The notes under the pieces were generated by a model. It was not told where the DNA came from. It worked only from the letters and a program-made list of their open reading frames with translations, and searched no databases. From Clostridia bacterium (GTDB lineage Bacteria > Bacillota > Clostridia > Oscillospirales > QAMX01), in assembly GCA_017441705.1 (NCBI GenBank), contig JAFRWU010000038.1, positions 1 to 52,279 of the forward strand: DNA of 52,279 nucleotides, read 5' to 3'. A program made the translations under genes and the position numbers. Positions 1 to 8,352 of the stretch are shown here, piece after piece. The first letter of the stretch is position 1, and every line of letters begins with the position of its first letter.

Positions 1-22
1 CCCCCCCCCCCCCCCCCCCCCC
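1..22. other. Homopolymer C tract at window edge
   Basis: The first 22 bases are uninterrupted C. It lies just past the end of the first gene and has no coding or obvious regulatory content. A homopolymer exactly at the edge is most likely an assembly or sequencing end artefact rather than biology. Confidence 0.6.
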
Positions 23-50
23 GGCCTTTTTCTGCCGGAAAATCCCGGCG

Positions 51-2789
51 TCACAGCGTTTCTCTTTTGATCACGTCGATCAGGTTGTCCTTTTTGATCT
101 TCGCGGAGGCGTAGAGCATCGTGACGAACACCACGAGGAACACGCTCCCCACAGCGATCAGCACGCTTCCCCACGGGATGAAGAAGCGGATGGAAAGGCT
201 GTTTTCGGTGATCTTCCAGATCAGATACGTCATCAGGAAGGAGGCCGGCAGCCCCCAAAGAAGGCTTTTGATCCCGTAAAGCAGACACTCGTACCGCATC
301 ATCTTCCGGAAACCGCGCTCGGAAAGACCGATGGAGCGCATCATGGCGAATTCGCGCCGGCGCAGAAGGATCCCGGTGGAGACGCTGTTGAAGACGTTGG
401 CCACGGCGATCAGCGAGATCAGCGTGATGAAGCCGTAGGAGAAAACGTTGACCGTCGCGAGCAGCAGGGCGGCGGTGTCCCGGTCTTCAGCCAGATCCGC
501 TGCCGAAGCCGTGAGCCCGCGGTCCTCGATCAGCTTTCTCGCCTCCTTCACCGTCCTCTGGTGATCGGAGGAAAGAAAATCCACACGGGCCGTGAGCCCG
601 TCGTTCTCCGCGGTCTTCCTGTTCGCCGTCACCGCGTCCCGCACGGAAAGCGGATAGATCAGGGCCGGCCTACCGGGCTCCAGAGCGATCAGCGTCTCCT
701 TCGCGATCCCCGCGACCTCGTAGTCGCTCGCGTCCGTCGCTTCCTCCCGGCTCAGGCGGATGATCTTCTTCTCATCCGGAGGAGTTTCCTCCTTCTGCAT
801 GCGTTCGTATTCCTCCAGGGGCAGGAAGCAGTAGATCCTGTTCCCGTTTTCATCCTCCTCGTCGCCGAATTCCACCGTGCCCTCCGGCGGGATCACCTTG
901 TATTCCCGGAGCGTGAGCGGCGTCTTCCCCGGATCGACAAAGGAGAAGCTCGCCCAGTGACTGCCCTCTTTCTCGGTCCAGCTGCGGATCGTCACGTGAT
1001 TGTAGAGAAGTCCGCGCGGATGGGCCGGATCGAAGAAGCCCTCCTCCTTCAAGCCGTTATTCGCGAGAAGCTCCCGGAACTCCCCGTCCTCCGAAAAGAC
1101 GAGAAAGACTCCTTCGGTCACGTCGGCGGGGAGCCGGTCTTCCGGCGCTTTGCTCCCGTATCCGTAATCGGACGAGGCATCCTTCCTGTCGGCCGTCAAA
1201 TAGATCGTGACGCTTTCGGTATAGGAGGTCTTCGTCACGCCGGGCAGCGACCGCAGATCCGGAAGCAGTGCGAAAAGCTCCTCCCGGTCTCCTTCCTCCT
1301 CCGGCGGGGAATAGCACGCCGCGTCGCTTTTCGGATCCCGGCCGGCCATATCGGTCAGCGCCGTGGCCAGGTAAGCCGTGAAGGCAGAAGCCGAGATGAA
1401 GAGCACCACGCTCAGAAACAGCGACAGGATCGTGGCCCGGTAGCGTTTGCGGTTGCGTTTGAAGTTTTTCGAGGCCAAGACTCCCTCGAGCCCGAAGAGC
1501 TTCCCGGTCAGGCGGGAGGTCTTTACCTCCTTTGTGCGGATCTTCACGTCGGCGGTCGCGCGGATCGCGTCCATGGGGGAAACGCGCATGGCGCGTCTGG
1601 CAGGGATCCACGCCGAAAGCAGCGTCGTCAAAAGACACACCGCCGCCGCGGAGAAGAGCATGGGAAAGCTGACCGCAAGGCCCATTCTCGTGGCACTGCC
1701 CTCAAAGAGGAGCCGGGTAAAGGTCCCTTCGAGGCACCGAAGGGTGATCCCGATGCCGGCCAGCCCCAGAAGAGCGCCCAGCGGGATCCCCGCTCCGGCC
1801 ATGAGCAGCGCTTCGTAGAAGACGGAAGAGGCGATCTGCTTTTTCGTGGCGCCGACCGATTTCAAAACGCCGTATTCCCTCGTTCTTTCCGAAACCGATA
1901 TGGCGAAGGCGTTGTAGATCAGAGAGATCGATCCGAAGGCGATCAGGAAGCACAGGATCGCGGAGAAGCCGTAGAGCGTCGCACGCAGATTGTTTCCCCG
2001 GATGCCGCCGAGACACCGGAGCAGCTCGTCGTTGGAGCGCAGATCCTCCATGCCGGAGGCGGTCATACGTTCGGCGAAGTCGTAATACTTCGCAGGGGCC
2101 TTCACCGTGAAGAAAAGGCCTTTCCGTCCGTCGCCCGCGCCGCGGGTCAGGGCGAAGTATCCCGGCGAGGAAAAGGGCTCCACGGCGTTGTCGAACCGGC
2201 GGTAGAATCCCGTCACGCGGTAAGTTCTCTCCTTTGCGCCGACGATCGATTCGGTCAGGCCTGCGTCTCCGGAGAAGGGCTGCTTTTCGGAAAGCGGCGT
2301 TCCGCCGGCTTCCCGTCTTCCCACCCGAAGCGTGATCTCCTCCCCGGTTTTTATCTCCGCGCCGCCGTCGAAGGAAAGGTGCACGGGAAGAAGGATCTCG
2401 TTTTCGTTTTCGGGCAGTCTGCCCTCGATCAGATTGACCGACAGAAGATCGGTCAGACCGTCTCCCGCCGACCAGATCACGAGATAGGGCTTATATTCGT
2501 TTTTGCTTTCGATCCCGGCCCAGCCGACCTCCTCCCAGGAAGCCGTCCGTTCGATCTCCGGCTCCCCGGCCAGCCGTCCGGCTTCCTCTTCGGAAAGAGA
2601 CGCGGCATACCCGTGAAACTTCCCCGTCGCCTCCTCGATGCTCCGGATCAGGAAGGACATGCCGCTGTTCGCTCCTTCCAGAACGGCGGTGAAAAGCGCC
2701 ATGGAAAGCACGATCCCGATCATCGTCACCAGCGTGCGAATGGGATTCTTTCTGAGCGTGCGGCGCGCGTACCGATGAAACAGGTTCAT
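51..2789 (-). CDS. FtsX-like ABC transporter permease with two large extracellular domains
   Basis: This 912-residue protein is the membrane subunit of an ABC transporter of the MacB/FtsX (type VII) superfamily. Hydrophobic segments are visible near residues 18-40, then a group of three around 275-400, one near 447-470 and three around 790-900. This gives two FtsX-like domains, each preceded by a large hydrophilic and presumably extracellular region (about 235 and 320 residues). The start is an ATG overlapping the stop of the ATPase gene by 4 bp (ATGA), with a GGAGG Shine-Dalgarno upstream, so the two are translationally coupled. Such pairs beside a two-component system usually handle antimicrobial peptides or lipoproteins. 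The substrate cannot be read from the sequence. The architecture differs from BceB, which has one extracellular domain between TM7 and TM8. Confidence 0.9.
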   Translation of the reverse strand: MNLFHRYARRTLRKNPIRTLVTMIGIVLSMALFTAVLEGANSGMSFLIRSIEEATGKFHGYAASLSEEEAGRLAGEPEIERTASWEEVGWAGIESKNEYKPYLVIWSAGDGLTDLLSVNLIEGRLPENENEILLPVHLSFDGGAEIKTGEEITLRVGRREAGGTPLSEKQPFSGDAGLTESIVGAKERTYRVTGFYRRFDNAVEPFSSPGYFALTRGAGDGRKGLFFTVKAPAKYYDFAERMTASGMEDLRSNDELLRCLGGIRGNNLRATLYGFSAILCFLIAFGSISLIYNAFAISVSERTREYGVLKSVGATKKQIASSVFYEALLMAGAGIPLGALLGLAGIGITLRCLEGTFTRLLFEGSATRMGLAVSFPMLFSAAAVCLLTTLLSAWIPARRAMRVSPMDAIRATADVKIRTKEVKTSRLTGKLFGLEGVLASKNFKRNRKRYRATILSLFLSVVLFISASAFTAYLATALTDMAGRDPKSDAACYSPPEEEGDREELFALLPDLRSLPGVTKTSYTESVTIYLTADRKDASSDYGYGSKAPEDRLPADVTEGVFLVFSEDGEFRELLANNGLKEEGFFDPAHPRGLLYNHVTIRSWTEKEGSHWASFSFVDPGKTPLTLREYKVIPPEGTVEFGDEEDENGNRIYCFLPLEEYERMQKEETPPDEKKIIRLSREEATDASDYEVAGIAKETLIALEPGRPALIYPLSVRDAVTANRKTAENDGLTARVDFLSSDHQRTVKEARKLIEDRGLTASAADLAEDRDTAALLLATVNVFSYGFITLISLIAVANVFNSVSTGILLRRREFAMMRSIGLSERGFRKMMRYECLLYGIKSLLWGLPASFLMTYLIWKITENSLSIRFFIPWGSVLIAVGSVFLVVFVTMLYASAKIKKDNLIDVIKRETL

Positions 2790-3478
2790 TTCCCCGCCCT
2801 CCGCAGCCGTTCATCCCGGGCGATCCTGCCGTCCTCGATGGAAAGGATCCGGTCGGCCTGCAGCGCCACGTTCTCGTCATGGGTGATGACGATGAGGGTC
2901 TGCCCGTATTTGCGGTTGGAAAGCTTCAGAAGCTCCACGATCTCCTGGCTGTTGCGGGAGTCCAGGTTCCCCGTCGGCTCGTCGGCCAGCACCACCAGCG
3001 GCGCGTTCATCAGAGCGCGCCCGATGGAGACCCGCTGCTGCTGGCCGCCGGAAAGCTGGTTGGGAAGGCTGCCTTCCTTCCCTTCAAGGCCGAGGGTCCC
3101 GATCAGCTCGGCAAGCCTTTCCTCATTGACCTTTCTTCCGTCCATCAGGACCGGAAGGGTGATGTTTTCCGTCACGTTCAGAACCGGGATCAGATTATAA
3201 AACTGATAGATCAATCCCACCTGTCTTCTGCGGAAGACGGCGAGCTGCTCCTCGTTCTGGGCGTAAACGTCCTCGCCGTTCATGACGACCCTGCCCTCCG
3301 TGGGCCGGTCCACGCCGCCCAGGATGTGCAGAAGCGTCGATTTTCCCGATCCGGAAGGTCCGATGACCGCCAGGAATTCCCCCTTTTCCACCGAAAAGGA
3401 CACGCCGTCCAGAGCGCGCACCTGATTCCCTCCGGTTCCGTATATTTTGCTCAGATTCTCCACCCGAATGATCTCCAT
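2786..3478 (-). CDS. ABC transporter ATP-binding protein (LolD/MacB/BceA type)
   Basis: This 230-residue nucleotide-binding subunit powers the overlapping permease. It shows Walker A GPSGSGKST, signature LSGGQQQR, Walker B VVLADEPTGNLD and the H-loop motif THD, all typical of the FtsE/LolD/MacB family. The start chosen is the ATG of MEIIRVENL. It is preceded by an AAAGGAG ribosome site, whereas an upstream in-frame start would add 13 unmatched residues. The gene has its own promoter, separated from the two-component operon by a terminator. Direct repeats over its -35 region suggest control by the neighbouring response regulator. Confidence 0.93.
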   Translation of the reverse strand: MEIIRVENLSKIYGTGGNQVRALDGVSFSVEKGEFLAVIGPSGSGKSTLLHILGGVDRPTEGRVVMNGEDVYAQNEEQLAVFRRRQVGLIYQFYNLIPVLNVTENITLPVLMDGRKVNEERLAELIGTLGLEGKEGSLPNQLSGGQQQRVSIGRALMNAPLVVLADEPTGNLDSRNSQEIVELLKLSNRKYGQTLIVITHDENVALQADRILSIEDGRIARDERLRRAGK

Positions 3479-3507
3479 GGGCCGGTCTCCTTTCTCGTTC
3501 TGGGAGC

Positions 3508-3539
3508 AGTATATCACACGAAAGTGACGGAACGGTGAC
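3508..3539 (-). promoter_or_regulatory. Candidate activator-dependent promoter of the ABC transporter with GTGAC direct repeats
   Basis: On the minus strand a TATACT -10 box (3508-3513) lacks a good -35 (ACCGTT, 3531-3536). Two copies of GTGAC (plus-strand reading, 3524-3528 and 3535-3539) lie exactly 11 bp apart, one helical turn, and overlap the -35. This arrangement is typical for OmpR-family regulators that activate a promoter with a weak -35. The assignment to the adjacent regulator is inference. Confidence 0.55.
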
Positions 3540-3555
3540 TGAAATCCGGAAAATC

Positions 3556-3600
3556 AAAAACCGGCTGAGACAAGGATCGTTTTCCTGTCTCAGCCGGTTT
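3556..3600 (-). terminator. Intrinsic terminator after the sensor kinase
   Basis: A perfect 15-bp stem (3558-3572 with 3586-3600) is followed on the minus strand by TTTTTGATTTT. It ends the response regulator/kinase transcript and separates it from the ABC genes. Confidence 0.85.
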
Positions 3601-3618
3601 CCCTTTCCGTGCTTCCCG

Positions 3619-4623
3619 TCAGATCACGCTCTTGTAAAACCGCACCTTGAAGCGCGCGCCGCGCGCGGGATCGTTTTCCGCCGTGACCGTGCCGTTCTGG
3701 GCCGCGACGATCTCCCGGCACAGGGCCAGACCGATGCCGACGCTTCCGGGGGACGCGTCCTTTCCTTTGAAAAACCGCTCGAAGAGATGCGGGATCTCCT
3801 CCTCGCGAAAGCCCGGCCCGCTGTCCGCGACCGTCACCTCCGTATAAAGCGCCGTATCCAGGGCCGTCACGCGGATCTCCCCGCCGACGGGGGTATGCTC
3901 CACGGCGTTCCGGATCAGGTTGGAGATCGCCTCGGACGTCCAGACGGGATCGACGAAAACCGGCTCCTCCCCCGCTTCGAGAAGCAGGCTCTGATCCCGC
4001 ACCTCCATCGCGATGCGATGGGGCTCCGCCGCCTTTTCAAGAAGAGTCCGGACCGGGATCTCCTCCCGGCGGAAGGTCAGTCTGCCCGCGTCGATCCGCG
4101 ACAGGGTCAGAAGGCTTTCGGTCAGGAACCGGATCTTCTCCAGGCCGCGCTTCACGTCCCGCAGGAGCTTCTTTTTCTCCTCCTCCGGCGTGCCGTCGCC
4201 GGCCGCCAGAGTCAGAGCCAGATGGATCGAGGTCAGAGGGGTGCGGATCTGGTGGAAAATATCGGCGATCGCGTCGGCCAGGCGGCCTTTTTCGGCCGCG
4301 AGATCGTCCGTTTGTTCCTTCAGGCGCCGGGTCATTTTGGCGATCTCGCTTTTCAGAACGGCCAGCTCCCCCTCCTCGCTTTCGGCAATGAGGATCTCTT
4401 TTTCTCCGTGCAGGATCCCGTCCAGCTCCTCCGAAAGCCGGGCGATGGCCCGGTAGCGCCGGAAAAGGAAGACCCCGTGCAGAACCGCAAGCAGGATCCC
4501 CGCCGCGAGCGTCAGAAGCCCCGCCTCCCGCGAGACGAGAAAGCCCGCGCCCGTGAGGATCGCCGTCAGAGCAAGATGCCACGTCGCCTCGCGCCGCACC
4601 TCCTTGTTCCGGAACACCCTCAT
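3619..4623 (-). CDS. Sensor histidine kinase with very short extracellular loop (BceS-like)
   Basis: This is a 334-residue membrane sensor kinase. Two hydrophobic segments (about residues 15-31 and 35-54) are separated by only a few residues, so there is essentially no extracellular sensor domain. That is the hallmark of intramembrane-sensing kinases, which take their signal from a partner ABC transporter. Cytoplasmic motifs follow in order: H-box FHQIRTPL with the phospho-acceptor at His124, N-box NLIRNAVEHT, G-boxes DSGPGF and GIGLAL. The start lies one base after the regulator stop, so the pair is an operon. It probably phosphorylates that regulator and receives input from the downstream ABC permease; the latter is inference from layout. 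Confidence 0.92.
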   Translation of the reverse strand: MRVFRNKEVRREATWHLALTAILTGAGFLVSREAGLLTLAAGILLAVLHGVFLFRRYRAIARLSEELDGILHGEKEILIAESEEGELAVLKSEIAKMTRRLKEQTDDLAAEKGRLADAIADIFHQIRTPLTSIHLALTLAAGDGTPEEEKKKLLRDVKRGLEKIRFLTESLLTLSRIDAGRLTFRREEIPVRTLLEKAAEPHRIAMEVRDQSLLLEAGEEPVFVDPVWTSEAISNLIRNAVEHTPVGGEIRVTALDTALYTEVTVADSGPGFREEEIPHLFERFFKGKDASPGSVGIGLALCREIVAAQNGTVTAENDPARGARFKVRFYKSVI

Positions 4624-4624
4624 G

Positions 4625-5290
4625 TCAATCCACCCGATAGCCCATGCCCCGCACGGTCCTGATGATCGCGGGGTTCTGGGGATCCTTTTCTATTTTTTCG
4701 CGGATGCGCTTGATATACACCGTCAGGGTGTTGTCGTTGACAAAATCGCCCGCCGCATCCCAGATGTCCTCCAGGAGCCGGTCCCGGGTGAGAAGGCGGC
4801 CGCGGTTGGAAACCAGCAGAAGAAGGAGCCGGTACTCCAGGGCGGAAAGAAGGATCTCTTCCCCGTTCCGCGTCACGATCCCCCGCACGGGATCCAGAAG
4901 GAGATCTCCGACGGCGATCTTCCCGCCGTCCGATTCGTTCCGGCCGAGGGCCCTGCGGATCCGGGATACCAGCTCCCGCGGGCGGAAGGGCTTGACGACG
5001 TAATCCTCCGCCCCCATATCGAGGCCGCGCACCACGGCGTCCTCTTCCCCGGACGCCGTGAGAAAGATCGCCGGGATCCCCGCTTCCTTCGCCGCGCGGC
5101 AGACGCCGAACCCGTCCCCGTCTTCGAGGGCGAGATCCACCAGAAGAAGCCCGTATTTCTTTTCGGAGACCGCGCAGCGCGCTTCTTTTTCACCCGAAAC
5201 CGTATCGGTTTCAAATCCCTCCTGCCTCAGATAGGCCGCAAGAGTTCGGACGATCTCCCGGTCGTCCTCCACCAAAAGGATCCGCGCCAC
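4625..5290 (-). CDS. OmpR-family response regulator
   Basis: This is a 221-residue DNA-binding response regulator. The receiver domain has the acidic pocket VEDD, a phospho-acceptor Asp at residue 52 (LLLVDLALEDG), a conserved Thr (FLTAS) and Lys (YVVKPF). The C-terminal half is a winged-helix Trans_reg_C domain (DVNDNTLTVYIKRIREKI-like end, TVRGMGYR). The GTG at 5290 is chosen because GGAGG lies 8 bases upstream of it, while the GTG at 5299 abuts the Shine-Dalgarno. No promoter is visible between the gene and the terminator just upstream, so it may depend on read-through from the operon above. Its likely target is the repeat-bearing promoter at 3508-3539. Confidence 0.93.
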   Translation of the reverse strand: MARILLVEDDREIVRTLAAYLRQEGFETDTVSGEKEARCAVSEKKYGLLLVDLALEDGDGFGVCRAAKEAGIPAIFLTASGEEDAVVRGLDMGAEDYVVKPFRPRELVSRIRRALGRNESDGGKIAVGDLLLDPVRGIVTRNGEEILLSALEYRLLLLLVSNRGRLLTRDRLLEDIWDAAGDFVNDNTLTVYIKRIREKIEKDPQNPAIIRTVRGMGYRVD

Positions 5291-5310
5291 AGTCGTCACC
5301 TCCCCGGATC

Positions 5311-5337
5311 AAGAAAAGCCCGGGAAGAATCCCGGGC
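5311..5337 (-). terminator. Terminator after the flavodoxin-like gene
   Basis: Stem GCCCGGG/CCCGGGC (5318-5324 with 5331-5337), followed on the minus strand by TTTTCTTG. It lies between the flavodoxin-like gene and the response regulator. Confidence 0.75.
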
Positions 5338-5347
5338 CGTATGGCGT

Positions 5348-5869
5348 TTACGCGTTTTCGTTCCCCTCCCGCGCCTTTTTGACGAGCGGAAGGATGTATT
5401 TTACGTCGGTGAAATTCGTGGGAAAGGACAGGGCGTTGAAGAGCTCCCGGTCCTCCTGCGTCTTCGCCTTTTCGGCCTTGCGGCCGATTTTGCTCCGGAC
5501 CATCCGGAGGATCATCCGGTCGAAAAAGCCGAGCCGCGCCAGATTCATCCGGCCGCGCATCAGGGTCAGCTCTCCGGGCTTGAGTCCGTTTTTCTCCGCG
5601 ATTTCCGCGGCGTATTCTTCGGTCGGCTCCTTCAGACAGCTTGCCGCCACCAGAAAACGCTTTCCCAGCGGAGAAAGGACCGCGCGCATGCGGGGCAGCG
5701 AATCGATCTTCCCTGCGTTGACCCCGGCGGCGTAGACCACCAGATCGTACCCGCCCTCCCGGGGGATCGAACGGTAATGCCGGCTTTCTCCGCCCAGGGC
5801 GCGGGCGATCTCCTCCGCGTAATACATGGAGGCGCCGGATTTTGATTTGTAAACTGCCAGCATTTTCAT
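5348..5869 (-). CDS. Flavodoxin-domain protein (HemG/flavodoxin-5 like)
   Basis: This 173-residue protein has a flavodoxin-type start (AVYKSKSGASMYYAEEIARAL), matching the FMN phosphate loop region, and a Rossmann-like core (YDLVVYAAGVNAG). It resembles the flavodoxin/protoporphyrinogen-oxidase-like family; the electron partner is unknown. The ATG chosen overlaps the preceding gene by ATGA. An upstream GTG would add eight residues without better ribosome-site spacing. It is the last gene of the operon that starts at the dehydrogenase and is followed by a terminator. Confidence 0.8.
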   Translation of the reverse strand: MKMLAVYKSKSGASMYYAEEIARALGGESRHYRSIPREGGYDLVVYAAGVNAGKIDSLPRMRAVLSPLGKRFLVAASCLKEPTEEYAAEIAEKNGLKPGELTLMRGRMNLARLGFFDRMILRMVRSKIGRKAEKAKTQEDRELFNALSFPTNFTDVKYILPLVKKAREGNENA

Positions 5870-6195
5870 TTCAGTTCGGCCATCTCCTTCCACGCCGCAG
5901 GGTCTTCCCCGACGGCTGCTTTTTTTCCGTTCCGGACGATGGGGGCAAGAAGCCTTTCCGGCTCGTCCAGCAGAAGGGTGATCACGGCTTCCGGTGCGTA
6001 ATACTGCAATTCGGCGGGCTCCTTCACCAGCTTTTTCCAGTCGCCCACCGCCCGCACGACGCTTTCCAGCTCGCCCCGGCTGATGCCGATGCGGTCAAGA
6101 TCGATATACTGATAGGGAACGCGTCTTTCCTTGAAAAAGCGTTCCGCCTTCTTGACGGCGAAGCTTTTGCTCCGTCCGAAAATCTGAAGCGCCAT
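5866..6195 (-). CDS. ArsC/Spx-family thioredoxin-fold protein lacking the catalytic cysteine
   Basis: This 109-residue protein matches the arsenate-reductase-like family (ArsC/YffB/Spx): FGRSKSFAVKKAERFFKERR at the N-terminus, ISRGELESV in the middle and PIVRNGKKAAVG near the end. In relatives the N-terminal loop carries a redox Cys (usually KC.D..KA). Here that position is Ser and the whole protein has no cysteine. It cannot act as a thiol arsenate reductase and may be a binding or regulatory protein. It has an AAAGGAA ribosome site and sits 12 bp after the glycosyltransferase gene. Confidence 0.85.
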   Translation of the reverse strand: MALQIFGRSKSFAVKKAERFFKERRVPYQYIDLDRIGISRGELESVVRAVGDWKKLVKEPAELQYYAPEAVITLLLDEPERLLAPIVRNGKKAAVGEDPAAWKEMAELK

Positions 6196-6207
6196 ACCGG
6201 ATTCCTT

Positions 6208-8352
6208 TCACAGGAAGACCTTGAGGATCTCCGCGTACCATCCGTCCACGAAGAATCCGTTGAGGATCGGGAACATAAGGGCAAACAACAGCGCCGCAAG
6301 GCCAAGATAGATCCCGGACGCGATGCGTCCGGTGCGGGAGTTGGCGCTCCATCTCTTCAAAGCCCACGTGATCAGCAGGATCGAGATCTCCGCCGAAGCA
6401 AAATAATGATAGATAAAGAGCTCGCGCGAGACCAGCATCCAGGGCACGTACTGGCAGAGATAGGCGATCACCGCGAGGAAGACGCCCGCGTCGAACCGCT
6501 CGATCCTGACCCAGCTCTTCAGCGGTTTTTCTCCCGCCGGCACGGCGTCGGCCGGAAGCAAGCCGTCCCCGGTCAGGCCGGTCCGGAGAAGAGGCGTACG
6601 CACTCTTCTCCCAAAGACGAATCCGTAGATCGCGTAAAGCACCGCGGGCACGCTGGCCCACCAGATCACGGGATTCCCGGTGACGATGATCCGGGCCTTC
6701 AGCCCCGAAAGAGCCGTGCCGAAATAGGAGGAGAAGCCTCCGATCATCAGCGGCCATCCCCACCATTTGGAGGAGAAGTCGAAGGTCTGCTCCAGCGTGC
6801 TGTGGAAATTCCACATATACTTCTGGTTTTCCCAGATGCCTTCCCAGCCCTGGATCTCCTGGAAGGGGCCGAAGGCCACCGGGAGATAGGAGCCGATATA
6901 GACCGCCGCGGGGACCAGGACGAAAAACAGCACGCAGGAAGCGACGGTGGACGCGACGTATCTTCCCGTGTAGAAATCCGGATCCTCTCTTCTGTACGCC
7001 CGGATCTTCGAGGCAAAAAAGGCGAAGAAGACGATGGCAAGCCCGACGCCCGCATAAGCGCCGATCCATTTGAAGGAGCAGGCAAGCCCGAAGGAAAGAC
7101 CCGACAGGAAGAGCTCGATCTTTTCGCCCTCCACCTGCGGGCGCTGATAATAGCGCATCATAAAGAGATAAGCCAGAAGGATGAAAAGCAGCGGGAAGGA
7201 ATCGATGGTGGCAAGCCGCGTCTGCGTATAGTGCATGGCTTCCACCGCCATCAGGAAGGTGGCTACCAGAGCCCACTTGTTGTTCCGGAGCACCCGGCGC
7301 GCCAGGAAGAAAAACACCGGCAGCATCAGGATCCCCGAAAGGGTCCCCATGATCCGCCATCCGATGGAGTTCATGCCGAACAGGCGGATCCCCAGCGATT
7401 CCACCACCTTGCCCAGGACCGGGTGCGTGTTTTCCAGCCCCGTGCCCCCGTGGATATAGGCGTTGGCGGTGAGAGCGTAGAGGTATTCGTCGAAATAGGC
7501 GAAGGTGAGGGAGGAGGAATCGGCGTCCAGAAGCTCCTGTTCGTCGGTGAGATTCCCGAGCTTGTCCGCCTCCAGAAGTCTTTGGTTCAGCTCCTTCGGG
7601 ACCGTGATATCCAGGCGCCGGTTGTCCTTGTCCAGGACGCAGAGCTCCGCCAGAGTGATCTCCTTGCCCTCAAAGGTGATGCGGATATACCTGACCTTTC
7701 CCTCCACGTCCAGATTCAGCGTCTTCCAGCGCATGTGGGAGCTCAGTTCCTCGGGGCCGTAAGCCACGTGCCAGTCCTCGCTGAGATCGAGACGGGTCTC
7801 GATGGTGATGTCCTTTTTGCGGCCGCGCCATTTGTAGAGGCAGAATTTCGACACCTCGGAGGGCTCCTTCAGCTCCACCGTCACGCTCTGTCCCTTTTGG
7901 GCGAGATAGATCGACGTCTGGGGGATCCGGTCGGTCCCCAGGCGGAAAAAGGCCAGAAGGGAATAGAGCAGCGTGATGAGAAGCATCAGCGCGACGCTCC
8001 TCCGGTCAAGCTTCGGAAGCTCGCCCCGGAAGAATCCGAAGGGGCGCTTTTTCGGCCGGAAGGGCGGGATCTCGCTTTCTTCGTCGGGATCCCCGTCCGG
8101 TTCCTCCGCGCCGTCGTCCGGCGAGGTTCCTTCCGGCGTCTCCTTCTCCGGTTCCTTCTCCTCTGCTTCTTCTCCTGCGGAGCCGGAAGCGGCGTAGGCG
8201 TCCCGGCCTCTGTCCTCCGTCGATCCTTCCCTCTCTTCCGAAGGGCAGGAGGCCACCGCGTCCTCTTCCGCCGGGTTCTCCTCCGGAAGGGGCGCGGGAC
8301 GGTTTTCTTCTTCGCCGGTGGGGTTCTCCGCCGGTCTTTCTTTAGGGTCCAT
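6208..8352 (-). CDS. PMT-family (GT39) lipid-phosphate-sugar glycosyltransferase with inserted discoidin-like domain
   Basis: This polytopic glycosyltransferase of about 714 residues belongs to the dolichyl-phosphate-mannose--protein mannosyltransferase family, which moves sugars from a polyprenyl phosphate carrier to acceptors at the membrane outer face. Residues 1-115 are a charged, acidic, Pro/Glu-rich cytoplasmic tail. The first membrane segment is SVALMLLITLLYSLLAFF. It is followed by a beta-rich stretch of about 130 residues whose end (VRYIRITFEGKEITLAELCV) looks like a discoidin/F5-8C fold. The family's acidic motif FDEYLYALTANAYIHGG and the HPVLGK motif follow, then some ten membrane helices. 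It overlaps tadA slightly; two consecutive ATGs occur and the second is used here. Its acceptor is unknown. Confidence 0.85.
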   Translation of the reverse strand: MDPKERPAENPTGEEENRPAPLPEENPAEEDAVASCPSEEREGSTEDRGRDAYAASGSAGEEAEEKEPEKETPEGTSPDDGAEEPDGDPDEESEIPPFRPKKRPFGFFRGELPKLDRRSVALMLLITLLYSLLAFFRLGTDRIPQTSIYLAQKGQSVTVELKEPSEVSKFCLYKWRGRKKDITIETRLDLSEDWHVAYGPEELSSHMRWKTLNLDVEGKVRYIRITFEGKEITLAELCVLDKDNRRLDITVPKELNQRLLEADKLGNLTDEQELLDADSSSLTFAYFDEYLYALTANAYIHGGTGLENTHPVLGKVVESLGIRLFGMNSIGWRIMGTLSGILMLPVFFFLARRVLRNNKWALVATFLMAVEAMHYTQTRLATIDSFPLLFILLAYLFMMRYYQRPQVEGEKIELFLSGLSFGLACSFKWIGAYAGVGLAIVFFAFFASKIRAYRREDPDFYTGRYVASTVASCVLFFVLVPAAVYIGSYLPVAFGPFQEIQGWEGIWENQKYMWNFHSTLEQTFDFSSKWWGWPLMIGGFSSYFGTALSGLKARIIVTGNPVIWWASVPAVLYAIYGFVFGRRVRTPLLRTGLTGDGLLPADAVPAGEKPLKSWVRIERFDAGVFLAVIAYLCQYVPWMLVSRELFIYHYFASAEISILLITWALKRWSANSRTGRIASGIYLGLAALLFALMFPILNGFFVDGWYAEILKVFL

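Noticed and set aside
1..22. Poly-C tract as a phase-variable tract
   Set aside because: It sits at the exact window edge downstream of a stop codon, so an assembly artefact is more likely than a switch controlling a promoter.
561..3200. Long plus-strand open frame opposite the permease and ATPase genes
   Set aside because: It is antisense to two clear genes, rich in Arg/Gly/Pro/His with no domain, and arises from GC-rich codon bias.
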